The position numbers and the translations under genes are program-made. The notes under the pieces are model-generated. The model was not told where the DNA came from. It worked only from the letters and a program-made list of their open reading frames with translations, and did no database searches. Positions 36,141-45,493 of a stretch of 64,000 bases of DNA are shown here, in pieces. This DNA comes from Dongia_A sp039808885. Lineage in GTDB: Bacteria > Pseudomonadota > Alphaproteobacteria > Dongiales > Dongiaceae. The stretch lies in contig JBDHTX010000023.1 of assembly GCA_039808885.1 (NCBI GenBank), forward strand, positions 5,046 to 69,045. The letters run 5' to 3'. Positions within the stretch are counted from its first letter, which is position 1. Each line of letters opens with the position of its first letter.

Positions 36141-39100
36141 CCCAGGTCGTCGAGCGCGGCCGCGCCGTCCGGCCGCAGCATCTCCGCGCCGCCGCCCGCC
36201 AGCTGCACGATGACAGGATCGCCGAGCGTCGCCCCGTCGGAAATCTGCCAGAAGCGCCAGTAGAGCGCGTCGACCAGCGGCCGGCCCGTTCGATCGACGG
36301 CCTGATACAGGCCGGTGAGCGCGGTGCGATAGGCCGCCTGCGAGTCCACCGCCAGCTTGCGCAGCTGCTCCCAGGCGGCGCGGCCGGCGGCATCGGCGGG
36401 CGGCGCGCCGGCGCTTTCCGCCGCGGCCTGGCGCGCCAGCCAGATCTCCCGTGCCAGCGCGTGCAGCGCGCCAGCCTGCACCGTCGCGCGGTCAAGCTCC
36501 GCCTCGCGCTCCGCCCCCAGCTTGTGCCGCGCCGACCGCAGCATGGCGCCGAACAGGCGCAGCCGGTTGACGAAGCGCTTGGCCCGGCGCGGCGTGGTGA
36601 GGAAGCCGGCGAGGCCGGGCTCCACCACGCGCAGGGTCGCCTTGAACGCCTTGGAATCGCGCACCAGCAGGTTGGGCGGCACCGAGATCGCGCGGATCGC
36701 CGCCCAGACGATGCCGGCCAGCGCCAGCGCCGCGCAGAGGCCGAGCAGGATCGGCGCCGCGCCGCCGGTGCGGAGAGTCTCGGCGCCGGTCGCCGCGACG
36801 CTCTCGGTCACGTCGGGCGTCACCGTGCGGACCTCGACCTGCGGCGGGGCCTCGCCGTCGCCTGGCGCGACCGCGACATTTCCGGCGCCCTGCTCGGTCT
36901 GCGCCGGCAGCGGCTCGACCGGCGGCGAGAACGAGGCGACGTAGAGCGCCGGGCCGAGCAATGCGGCGAGGATGGCCGCCGCCGCGGTGCTGCGCCGCAG
37001 CCAGCGCTGCCAGTCGAAGCGCGGCGCCGGGTCCTCGAGGCGCGGCGGCCGGCTGGCCAGCGCATCCATCAGGCGGCTGCGCGCCTCCGGCGTCATCTTC
37101 GGCACCGAGACGATGAGGTTGACCAGCTTCTCCAGGTAGTGCTCGGCGAAGTCGCGCGGCCGGCCCTTGTCGTCCTCCGGCGAATCCAGGCCCGGATCGA
37201 CGCGCTCCTCGCGCTCCATGGCGATGAACTTCTCGAATTCCTGGCGGATCGCGCGCAGCACATAGGCGCGGTCCATGCCGAGCACCACGTAGCAATCGGC
37301 CGAGGAGACGACGAAATTCACCGCCTCCAGCACCGCCGCCACGTTCTCCGGCCGGCAGCGGTCGAGGTCGTCGATGAAGATCACCAGCCGATAGGGCGCC
37401 AGCGCGGCGATGGTGGCGCGCAGCTCCTCGCCGAAGCCGTGGCGGAAGCTCAGCTGCTCGTCGAGCTTGGGGTTGCGGCTCGCCGGCAGCACGCTGGTCA
37501 TCAGCTTGGCGGGGTCGAAATTCCGCGTGATCAGCCCCACCTGCTTCAGCCGGTTGAGCGGCACCAGGCCGAGCAGCAGGGTGATGACGGCGCCCAGCTT
37601 CAGCGACAGCAGCAGATTGGCGCCGGCCTCGATCAGCTGGTTGCAATCCTTGTTGTCGTCGTCGCAGACGATGCCCTGGATCGCCGCCACCGCGCTGCGC
37701 GCTTCGCTCTGCGCCGGGGTCTCGGTCGAGGCTGACGCCGTCTCCGCCTGCGCCTTGCCGTCTTCCGGGATCGACCCGGCGGGAACTGGCGGCGCCAGCC
37801 ACAGCGCGAGCGAGCCGGACAGCAAGGCGACGCCGAGCAGCAGCAGCAGCCAGGAGGTGAGGAAGCCGCCGATCGGCTCATGCGGCCGCAGCTTCTGCAG
37901 GGTCAGGCGCCAGCGCAGGCGCAGGCCCGGCCGGGTGAAGATGCCGGGGATGCCCTGGCGCCGGATGTTGGACAGCAGCGAGGCCAGCAGATGCTCCTCG
38001 CTCTGGTGATGCCAGGCGTTGAACCACACCACCGGCATCTGGCGCTGGCCGAGCAGCTCGCTCAGCATCTGCATGACGCTGCTCTTGCCCGAGCCCCACG
38101 GGCCGGTGATGCCGACCACCAGCGGCGGCTTGGTCTCCGCGTTGCGCAGCAGGTTGGACAGGCCCTCGGCATAGGCGCGCAGGTTGAGCGCATCGGCGTC
38201 CTTGAGGCCGAGCGCGCGGTCGGACAGGCCCTTGCTCTCGTCGGCGTCGACGATCACCGTCTCGGGCGCGCCGGGCCGGACCACGAAAAAGGCGAAGAGC
38301 GGCCCGCTCAGCAGCAGCAGGTAGAACCACGGCGCCGGATAGCGCGACAGCGCCGGCTGGAAAAAGCTCGCGCCGCCATCCTGGCTGACGAAGAGCGCGT
38401 TGCGCCCCACCGCCATGATCGCCTGGGCGCCGTTCGCCACGTCGATCGCGCCCAGCGCGACGTCGGCGCCGGCCGCCGCCGGCAGGGTGATGCGGGTCCA
38501 GGATTCGTCGCGGCTGTCGCCGCGCAGGATGGCGTGCGTCTCCGCGCCGAAGACGACCTGCCCGTCATCCGACGCCGCCAGGCCGCGCAGCGCCCCGGCG
38601 CCGACCAGGTATTCGACGCTCGGGGTCAGATCGCCGGTCAGCGCGCCGGCGGCATCCTTGGGATCGCGCGCCTGCAGCGAGAAGCGCAACGCGGCGTCGC
38701 CCTGCCAGCGTTCCCAGGCCGGGATCGGCGGCGTCGCCGGGCCGGTGGCGCCGAGGTCGAGGCCGAAGATGCCGAAATCGTGCCCGCGCAGCCGGTGGAT
38801 CATCTCGGCGTCGAGGCCATCATAGCCGATGGTCCAGGCGGCGGCGGAATCGCGCCACACCGCCGGCAGCACCTCCGGCCCGTCGCCGATGATGTTGGCG
38901 ACAACATAGATTCCGCCGGTATTCCCCGGCGTGGCCGCGCGTTCCGCGCCGATGGCAAGGCCGCCGATCTCGCGCAGGGGCGGCCCGCCCTTCTGCTCCA
39001 CCAGCAGCATCTCCGGTGCCGCGCGCCAGCTCTGCCCGCCGGTGTCGCTGCGATAGAGGGTGAAGCGGAAACTGGCGTCGCGCGCCGCGACGACCAGCTG

Positions 39101-39868
39101 CCGCCCCGCATCGTCGGCGGCGATCGCCGACAGCACGATGCCCGCCGGCAGGTCGGGCAGCGCCTGGCGCTCCCAGGTCCGGCCGCCATCGGCGCTGTGA
39201 TAGAGCGGGCCATAGCGGTTGATCACCCAGGCCGACTGGCCGCTCTGGTCCAGCGCCACGTCGGCGAGGTCGCCGAAGCCGAGTTCGCCGCAGCCGATGG
39301 GCGGGGCGATGTCGAAGGGCGCGGAGAATCCGCCGCCGGTCGAGCCGCTGTCCAGCGGCCCCTGCTCCTGCGGCGCCGGTTGCTGTTGCGGCTGCTCGAC
39401 GCCCGGCGCGGCATTGGGCGCTTCGGTCGGGGTCGCCTCCTGGGCGTTGGCGGAGGGAATCAGCAGGCTGGCCTTGGACGGCGCCGCGGGGGCGGCGGGA
39501 ACGTCCGGCGCCGGCGTCGCCGCCTCGGCGCGGCAGGCGCTGAAGGAGTTGGCCGAGAGCGGCGTCAGCGCCCAGCCCAGCGGATCGGGCAGGCTGCCGC
39601 CCAGCGGCTGCAGGCTGAAATAGCCGCCGACGATCAGCGCCGGCACCCAGGCCAGCAGCAGCGGCAGCAGCCGGCGCCACAGCCGCGACCAGTTGCGCCG
39701 CCCCGCCACACGGACATCGGGCGACCCGACCATGGACTCGCCCGATGCGGAACCGGCCGCGACGGATTGGGCCTCCGGGCGCGGCTTCAGCGATTCGCCG
39801 GACGGCCCGAAGCCCTGCGCCGCGCGCGCCGGGTCGAACGCCTCCGTGGTCTTCCTGCTGTCCGCCAC
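36137..39868 (-). CDS. membrane KAP P-loop NTPase with periplasmic BNR propeller
   Basis: 1243 residues, one frame. Residues 67-86 are a helix; 87-180 a Pro/Gln-rich linker; 185-505 a beta-propeller with Asp-box (BNR) repeats HSADGGRTW (224-232), RSDTGGQSW (273-281) and VSQDGGASF (494-502); 513-530 a second helix. The KAP NTPase follows: Walker A GPWGSGKSS (589-597), WFNAWHH (615-621), an inserted helix pair (668-692, 749-770) and Walker B RLVIFIDDLDRCRP (827-840), plus FVVSSADCYVVLGMDRAYVL. Two more helices lie near 961-980 and 1040-1065. Topology puts propeller outside and NTPase inside. KAP proteins are known from phage-defence and other membrane-linked settings; the usual KAP protein has no propeller. 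Start is GTG after GGGGAAGC. No obvious partner gene; function unknown. Confidence 0.88.
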   Translation of the reverse strand: MADSRKTTEAFDPARAAQGFGPSGESLKPRPEAQSVAAGSASGESMVGSPDVRVAGRRNWSRLWRRLLPLLLAWVPALIVGGYFSLQPLGGSLPDPLGWALTPLSANSFSACRAEAATPAPDVPAAPAAPSKASLLIPSANAQEATPTEAPNAAPGVEQPQQQPAPQEQGPLDSGSTGGGFSAPFDIAPPIGCGELGFGDLADVALDQSGQSAWVINRYGPLYHSADGGRTWERQALPDLPAGIVLSAIAADDAGRQLVVAARDASFRFTLYRSDTGGQSWRAAPEMLLVEQKGGPPLREIGGLAIGAERAATPGNTGGIYVVANIIGDGPEVLPAVWRDSAAAWTIGYDGLDAEMIHRLRGHDFGIFGLDLGATGPATPPIPAWERWQGDAALRFSLQARDPKDAAGALTGDLTPSVEYLVGAGALRGLAASDDGQVVFGAETHAILRGDSRDESWTRITLPAAAGADVALGAIDVANGAQAIMAVGRNALFVSQDGGASFFQPALSRYPAPWFYLLLLSGPLFAFFVVRPGAPETVIVDADESKGLSDRALGLKDADALNLRAYAEGLSNLLRNAETKPPLVVGITGPWGSGKSSVMQMLSELLGQRQMPVVWFNAWHHQSEEHLLASLLSNIRRQGIPGIFTRPGLRLRWRLTLQKLRPHEPIGGFLTSWLLLLLGVALLSGSLALWLAPPVPAGSIPEDGKAQAETASASTETPAQSEARSAVAAIQGIVCDDDNKDCNQLIEAGANLLLSLKLGAVITLLLGLVPLNRLKQVGLITRNFDPAKLMTSVLPASRNPKLDEQLSFRHGFGEELRATIAALAPYRLVIFIDDLDRCRPENVAAVLEAVNFVVSSADCYVVLGMDRAYVLRAIRQEFEKFIAMEREERVDPGLDSPEDDKGRPRDFAEHYLEKLVNLIVSVPKMTPEARSRLMDALASRPPRLEDPAPRFDWQRWLRRSTAAAAILAALLGPALYVASFSPPVEPLPAQTEQGAGNVAVAPGDGEAPPQVEVRTVTPDVTESVAATGAETLRTGGAAPILLGLCAALALAGIVWAAIRAISVPPNLLVRDSKAFKATLRVVEPGLAGFLTTPRRAKRFVNRLRLFGAMLRSARHKLGAEREAELDRATVQAGALHALAREIWLARQAAAESAGAPPADAAGRAAWEQLRKLAVDSQAAYRTALTGLYQAVDRTGRPLVDALYWRFWQISDGATLGDPVIVQLAGGGAEMLRPDGAAALDDLG

Positions 39869-40037
39869 GCTTCCCCACCCCTGTCTCGCTCATGGGCAGA
39901 ATGCGATCGCGCCAAGCCTGCGCCGGGCGGGGGAAAATGGCAATTGCCAAGCGCGACCCGCCGGCCACCACACACGGCGATCCGCAGCATCGCAACAATT
40001 GGCGCGGGTTCAGGCGAGGCGCGTGCTCCAGGCACGG

Positions 40038-40118
40038 ATGGACCCCCGCGCGCTTTCAGCGCGCATGCACCCCCGCGCGCTTCTAGCGCGCATGCACCCC
40101 GGCGCGCTTCTAGCGCGC
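40038..40118. repeat. three tandem 27-bp repeats spanning the maeB stop
   Basis: Three near-identical 27-mers (ATGCACCCCCGCGCGCTTCT then AGCGCGC; 40038-40064, 40065-40091, 40092-40118). Each holds the hairpin GCGCGC-TTCTA-GCGCGC. On the minus strand each repeat reads ...V-H-A-R-stop, so the last codons and stop of maeB (40110) are recopied twice downstream. The hairpins could stop transcription. Confidence 0.9.
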
Positions 40119-42383
40119 ATGGACCATCGTGGCGAGCGCGGCGAAGGCGGCGGCGGTGAGGATCTCGTTCACCGTGGCGCCGGTCTGGACGATCTGCACC
40201 GGCTTGGCCAGGCCGACCAGGACCGGGCCCACCACCGTCTCGCCCAATTGCTGCATCAGCTTGGCCGAGATGTTGGCGGAGTGCAGCGCCGGCATGATCA
40301 GGATGTTGGCCGGGCCCGAGAGGCGGCAGAAGGGGAAGATCTGCTTCATCAGCGCGTAGTCGAGCGCCACGTTCGCCTGCATCTCGCCGTCATACTCGAA
40401 GTCGACGCGGCGGCTGTCGAGCACCGTCACCGCCTCGCGGATGCGCTCGGCCTTCTCGCGCGGCGGGTTGCCGAAATTGGAGAAGGAGAGCAGCGCCACG
40501 CGCGGCTCGTGGCCGAGCTGGCGCGCGATCGAGGCCGATTGCACGGCGAAGTCGGCCAGCTGCTCCGGCGTCGGCAGCTCATGCACCGAGGTGTCGGCGA
40601 TCAGCACCGTGCGGCCGCGGGCGACCACGATGGAAAGCGCCATCAGGGTCTGGCCCTTGCGCTGGTCGATCACCTTCAGCACGTCGTCGAGGCAGACCGA
40701 GAAGCCGCGGGTCACGCCGGTCACCATGGCATCGACATGGCCGGCCGCCACCATGCAGGCGCCGAAGACGTTGCGGTCCTGGTTCACCAGGCGCTGCACG
40801 TCGCGCTGCATGAAGCCCTGGCGCTGCAGCCGGGCATAGAGCGATTCCTGGTAGAGCTTGGTGTGTTGCGAATTGGCGGCGTTGACGATCTCGAGGCCCG
40901 CCGCCTCGCCCAGGCCCGATTGCTTGATCGTCTCCTGGATCCGCTCGGTGCGGCCGATCAGCACCGGCGTGCCGTAGCCCGCCTGGCGATAGGCGATGGC
41001 GGCGCGGATCACCTTCTCCTCCTCGCCCTCGGCGAAGACGACGCGGCGCGGATTGTGGTGCAGCCGCTCGAAGATCAGGTGCAGCGAGCCCGCCGCCGGG
41101 TCGAGCCTGGCGGCGAGCGAGGCCTTGTATTCCTCCATGTCGATGATCGGCCGGCGGGCGACGCCGCTGTCCATCGCCGCCTTGGCAACGGCCGAGGGCA
41201 CGCAGGAGATCAGGCGCGGATCGAACGGCACCGGGATGATGTATTCCGGGCCGAAGCGCAGGCGGCGGCCGGAATAGGCGGCGTCGACCTCGTCCGGGAC
41301 ATCCTGTCGGGCGAGCGCCGCCAGGGCTTCGGCGGCGGCGATCTTCATCTGGTCGTTGATGGTGCGCGCGCGCACGTCGAGCGCGCCGCGGAAGATGTAG
41401 GGGAAGCCGAGCACGTTGTTGACCTGGTTGGCGTAGTCGCTGCGCCCGGTGGCCACGATGGCGTCGGAGCGCGCCGCCTTCACCTCTTCCGGCGTGATCT
41501 CCGGGTCCGGATTGGCCATGGCGAAGATGATCGGCTTCGCCGCCATCGACTTCACCATCGCCTGGGTCACGGCGCCCTTCACCGACAGGCCGAGGAACAC
41601 GTCGGCCCCTTCCATCGCCTCGGCCAGGGTGCGCGCCTTGGTCTCCACCGCATGGGCGGATTTCCACTGGTTCATGCCCTCGGTGCGGCCCTTGTAGATG
41701 ACGCCCTTGGTGTCGCAGAGGATGGCATTCTGCGGCGGCAGGCCCATCGCCTTCACCAGCTCGACGCAGGCGATGGAGGCGGCCCCGGCCCCGTTCACCA
41801 CCAGCTTCGCATCCTTGAAGCTGCGCCCGGTCAGGTGCAATGCGTTGATGAGACCCGCCGTCGAAATGATCGCCGTGCCATGCTGGTCGTCATGGAACAC
41901 CGGGATGTCCATCATTTCGCGCAATTGCTGTTCAATAATGAAGCATTCCGGCGCCTTGATGTCCTCCAGGTTGATGCCGCCGAAGGAGGGGCCGAGGAAG
42001 CGCACCGAATTGACGAATTCCGAGACTTCGCGCGTGTCGACCTCGAGGTCGATCGAATCGATGTCGGCGAAGCGCTTGAAGAGAACGGCCTTTCCCTCCA
42101 TCACCGGCTTCGAGGCCAGCGCGCCGAGATCGCCGAGGCCGAGCACCGCGGTGCCGTTCGAAATCACCGCCACCAGGTTGCCCTTCGCGGTATAGTCATA
42201 AGCGGTGTCGGGGTCCTTCTCGATGGCGAGGCAGGGATAGGCGACACCCGGGGAATAGGCGAGCGACAGATCCCGTTGCGTGGTCAGCGGCTTGGTGGCG
42301 ACGATTTCCACCTTGCCCGGGCGGCCCTGCGAGTGGAATAGAAGCGCTTCCTCTTCGGTGATGCGCGGCGTATTGGCGGACAT
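40110..42383 (-). CDS. maeB: NADP-dependent malic enzyme, MaeB type
   Basis: 757 residues. Malic N-domain (LAYSPGVAYPCLAIEKDPDT; metal ligands in FHDDQHGTA), NAD(P)-binding domain (KLVVNGAGAASIACVELVKA) to about residue 420, then a phosphotransacetylase-like C-terminal domain from ~430 (VVFAEGEEEKVIRAA, NILIMPALHSANISAKLMQ). The PTA part is regulatory and not active in acetyl transfer in studied MaeB proteins. Oxidatively decarboxylates malate to pyruvate, supplying NADPH and linking TCA cycle to gluconeogenesis and acetyl-CoA supply. Divergent from mutS. Confidence 0.97.
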   Translation of the reverse strand: MSANTPRITEEEALLFHSQGRPGKVEIVATKPLTTQRDLSLAYSPGVAYPCLAIEKDPDTAYDYTAKGNLVAVISNGTAVLGLGDLGALASKPVMEGKAVLFKRFADIDSIDLEVDTREVSEFVNSVRFLGPSFGGINLEDIKAPECFIIEQQLREMMDIPVFHDDQHGTAIISTAGLINALHLTGRSFKDAKLVVNGAGAASIACVELVKAMGLPPQNAILCDTKGVIYKGRTEGMNQWKSAHAVETKARTLAEAMEGADVFLGLSVKGAVTQAMVKSMAAKPIIFAMANPDPEITPEEVKAARSDAIVATGRSDYANQVNNVLGFPYIFRGALDVRARTINDQMKIAAAEALAALARQDVPDEVDAAYSGRRLRFGPEYIIPVPFDPRLISCVPSAVAKAAMDSGVARRPIIDMEEYKASLAARLDPAAGSLHLIFERLHHNPRRVVFAEGEEEKVIRAAIAYRQAGYGTPVLIGRTERIQETIKQSGLGEAAGLEIVNAANSQHTKLYQESLYARLQRQGFMQRDVQRLVNQDRNVFGACMVAAGHVDAMVTGVTRGFSVCLDDVLKVIDQRKGQTLMALSIVVARGRTVLIADTSVHELPTPEQLADFAVQSASIARQLGHEPRVALLSFSNFGNPPREKAERIREAVTVLDSRRVDFEYDGEMQANVALDYALMKQIFPFCRLSGPANILIMPALHSANISAKLMQQLGETVVGPVLVGLAKPVQIVQTGATVNEILTAAAFAALATMVHAR

Positions 42384-42821
42384 GGAACGGAAACGGCCTC
42401 CCCTTCGGTTACTGGCGCAACGATTGCTGGCGCAACGCGGCGCGAACCATCAGGCTTGCATGAATTGGTCCCACTTGCAAAGGCCGGCCCGATGCTGCAA
42501 CGCCGCATCCGCCAATCCCGGGCCGGCTGACAGCGCGAACATCTCCAAAATGCGGATAGGGAAGCTCGCTCGGCGAACCGGACTGGTTGAGCCCCTTCCC
42601 CCCTTGCGGGGGAAGGTTGGGAAGGGGGGTGATGCAGCGCGCCACTCTCTTCCGAAAGACATCGCTTTCCGATCGCCTCCGGCGATGCGCGCCGGACGGC
42701 GCGCCACCCCCCTTCCAGCTTCGGCTAAGCTCGGCCATGCCTCGCTAAGCCTCCGCATCCTTCCCCCGCCCCGTCGGCGCATGCCGACATTCGTCGGCGT
42801 GGGGGGGGAGGGGACGTTCGC
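42384..42821. other. intergenic region, maeB / mutS
   Basis: About 440 bp between divergent genes. Its right half is the repeat element described separately. The left part (42384-42590) must hold the maeB promoter; I see no further gene. Confidence 0.5.
42592..42814. repeat. composite palindromic repeat element (copy D)
   Basis: Read on the minus strand it repeats the order of copy C at 23.8 kb: a G-rich palindrome, GAGCTTAGCCGA and GGCTTAGCGA (42742-42751), GCGCGCTGCATCACCCCCC and a C-rich palindrome (CCTTCCCCCGCAAGGGGG). Its right end carries the module of copy B, CCGTCGGCGCATGCCGACAT at 42771-42790. It ends a few bases before mutS and may contribute to the mutS leader. Confidence 0.8.
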
Positions 42822-45485
42822 ATGAACGACACCCCGACCCTGCCGGCCGAGCCGGCCTTCGACGGCGCCACCTCGCCGCTGATGACGCAATATCTCGGCG
42901 TCAAGAAGCAGCACCCCGACGCGCTGCTGTTCTACCGCATGGGCGATTTCTACGAATTATTCTTCGATGACGCGGTGAAGGCGGCGGGCGCCCTCGACAT
43001 TGTGCTGACCAAGCGCGGCACCCATCTGGGCGAGCCGATCTCCATGTGCGGCGTGCCAATCCATGCCGCCGAGGGGTATCTGAACCGCCTGATCCGCGCC
43101 GGCTTCAAGGTCGCGGTCTGCGAGCAGGTCGAGGACCCGGCCGAAGCCAAGAAGCGCGGCAGCAAGGCCGTGGTGCGGCGCGAGGTCGTCCGCGTGGTGA
43201 CGCCCGGCACGCTGACCGAGGACGGGCTGCTCGAATCGCGCAGCCACAATTATCTCTGCGCGCTCGCCGATGCCGGCAAGGAATTGGGCCTCGCCTGGGT
43301 CGACATCTCCACCGGCCAGTTCCGCGCCCAGGGCCTGGCGCGCGCCGGCCTCGCCGCCGCCCTGGCGCGGCTCGACCCGACCGAGATCCTGCTGCCCGAG
43401 CGCCTGCTGGCGCAGGGCGATCTCTACGAGCTGTTCCGGGATTGGAAATCGGCGCTGTCGCCCCTGCCCAATGCGCGCTTCGACAGCGAGAACGCCAAGC
43501 TGCGCCTGCAGGGCTTCCACAAGGCGGCGGCGCTCGACGCCTTCGGCGCCTTCAGCCGGGCGGAGATCGCCGCCGCCGGCGCGATCCTCGACTATGTCGA
43601 GCTGACCCAGCAGGGCAAGATGCCGCGCCTTTCCAACCTGGCGCGGGTCGCCGGCGGCGCCATCCTGGAGATCGACCAGGCGACGCGGCGCAACCTCGAG
43701 CTCAGCCGCACCCTCGGCGGCGAGCGCCAGGGCAGCCTGCTCTCCATCATCGACCGCACGGTGACCGGCGGCGGCGCGCGGCTGCTGGCCGATTGGCTGG
43801 CGGCACCGCTGACCGACGTGGCCGCCATCGCCGCGCGCCAGGACGCGGTCGAGTACCTGGCCAACGAGGTGCGCCTGCGCGAGGACATCCGCGCCGCCTT
43901 GAAATCCGCCCCCGACCTGGAGCGCGCCTTGCAGCGCCTGGCGCTGGATCGCGGCGGCCCGCGCGACCTCGCCGCCATTCGCGACGGCCTGCGCGCCGCG
44001 GCGGCCATCAAAGCGCATTACGCGCTGGCCCGCTTCGGCGCGCCGCCGGCCCTGCTGCAGAAGGCGCTGGCCGAGCTCGGCAGCCACGGCGACATCATCG
44101 ACCGGCTGGAGCGCGCCCTGGCGCCGGAGCTGCCGCTGCTCGCCCGCGACGGCGGCTTCATCGCGCCAGGCTACCTGCCCGAGCTCGACCAGTGGCGCTC
44201 CTTGCGCGACGATTCGCGCAAGCTGATCCTCGAGCTGGAGGCGGGCTACAAGGCCGACCTCGGCATCGCCTCGCTCAAGATCAAGCACAACAACGTGCTG
44301 GGCTATTTCGTCGAGGCGACCTCGGTGCAGGCCGACAAGGTGAAGCAGGATTCCCGCTTCATCCAGCGCCAATCGACCGCCAACGCGATCCGCTTCACCA
44401 CCGTGGAGCTGGGCGAGCTGGAGACCAAGATCTCCCAGGCCGCCGACAAGGCGGTAGCCTTGGAATTGCGCCTGTTCGCCGATCTGGTGGGCGAGGTGAC
44501 GGCGCGCGCCGACGGCATCGCGCGCGCGGCCGGCGCGCTGGCCCTGAACGACGTTGCCGCCGGCCTCACCGAATTGGCCGCCGCCGAGGGCTGGACCCGG
44601 CCCCGCGTGGTGGGCGACGGCGTGTTCCGCATCCGGCACGGCCGCCATCCGGTGGTGGAGGCGGCCTTGCGCCGCCAGGGCGAAGGCCCCTTCGTCGCCA
44701 ATGATTGCGACCTGTCGCACGGCCAGCGCCTGTGGCTGGTGACCGGCCCCAACATGGCCGGCAAATCCACCTTCCTGCGCCAGAACGCGCTCGTCGTCAT
44801 CCTGGCGCAGATGGGGAGCTGCGTGCCCGCCGAGAAATGCGAGATCGGCGTGGTCGACAAGCTGTTCTCCAGGGTCGGCGCCGCCGACGACCTGGCGCGC
44901 GGCCGCTCCACCTTCATGGTCGAGATGGTGGAGACCGCCGCCATCCTGAACCAGGCGACCGAGCGCTCGCTGGTCATCCTCGACGAGATCGGCCGCGGCA
45001 CCGCGACCTTCGACGGCCTCTCCATCGCCTGGGCCACGCTCGAGCACCTGCACGAAGTGAACAAGTGCCGCGCGCTGTTCGCCACGCATTACCACGAGCT
45101 CACCAGTCTGGCGGCCCGCCTGCCCGAATTGCGCCCGCATACGATGAAGGTGATGGAATGGCAGGGCCAGGTGCGCTTCCTGCACGAGATCGCCCCGGGC
45201 GCCGCCGACCGCAGCTACGGCATCCACGTCGCGGAGTTGGCCGGCCTGCCCGCGGCAGTCGTCGCGCGGGCGCAGGAAGTGCTGGGCACGCTGGAGAAAG
45301 GCGAACAGGCGAGCGCGCTGACGAAACTGGCCGACGATTTGCCGCTGTTCTCCGCCGTGGTCGCGCCGGCAAAAGGCTTGGCGGAACCCAGCGCCGTCGA
45401 GCGCGCGCTGGCGGAGATCAACCCCGACGAGCTCTCGCCGAAGGAGGCGTTGGAGGTGTTGTATCGGCTCAAGTCCCGCTCATAG
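42822..45485 (+). CDS. mutS: DNA mismatch repair protein MutS
   Basis: 887 residues, full length. The mismatch-probing GDFYELF motif (Phe-x-Glu) is at ~45-51. The ATPase has TGPNMAGKSTFLRQNA (Walker A), the ABC-like signature in ARGRSTFMVEMVETAAIL, Walker B VILDEIGRGTATFDGL and FATHYHEL. The C-terminal dimerisation tail (LAEINPDELSPKEALEVLYR) is intact. Binds base mismatches and recruits MutL. The ribosome site GGGGAGGGGACG comes from the end of the repeat element. Confidence 0.98.
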   Translation: MNDTPTLPAEPAFDGATSPLMTQYLGVKKQHPDALLFYRMGDFYELFFDDAVKAAGALDIVLTKRGTHLGEPISMCGVPIHAAEGYLNRLIRAGFKVAVCEQVEDPAEAKKRGSKAVVRREVVRVVTPGTLTEDGLLESRSHNYLCALADAGKELGLAWVDISTGQFRAQGLARAGLAAALARLDPTEILLPERLLAQGDLYELFRDWKSALSPLPNARFDSENAKLRLQGFHKAAALDAFGAFSRAEIAAAGAILDYVELTQQGKMPRLSNLARVAGGAILEIDQATRRNLELSRTLGGERQGSLLSIIDRTVTGGGARLLADWLAAPLTDVAAIAARQDAVEYLANEVRLREDIRAALKSAPDLERALQRLALDRGGPRDLAAIRDGLRAAAAIKAHYALARFGAPPALLQKALAELGSHGDIIDRLERALAPELPLLARDGGFIAPGYLPELDQWRSLRDDSRKLILELEAGYKADLGIASLKIKHNNVLGYFVEATSVQADKVKQDSRFIQRQSTANAIRFTTVELGELETKISQAADKAVALELRLFADLVGEVTARADGIARAAGALALNDVAAGLTELAAAEGWTRPRVVGDGVFRIRHGRHPVVEAALRRQGEGPFVANDCDLSHGQRLWLVTGPNMAGKSTFLRQNALVVILAQMGSCVPAEKCEIGVVDKLFSRVGAADDLARGRSTFMVEMVETAAILNQATERSLVILDEIGRGTATFDGLSIAWATLEHLHEVNKCRALFATHYHELTSLAARLPELRPHTMKVMEWQGQVRFLHEIAPGAADRSYGIHVAELAGLPAAVVARAQEVLGTLEKGEQASALTKLADDLPLFSAVVAPAKGLAEPSAVERALAEINPDELSPKEALEVLYRLKSRS

Positions 45486-45493
45486 CACTCGCT

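Noticed and set aside
40038..40118. Possible CRISPR array because of regular repeats
   Set aside because: The 27-bp units are directly adjacent with no spacers, overlap the maeB stop, and no cas gene is present.
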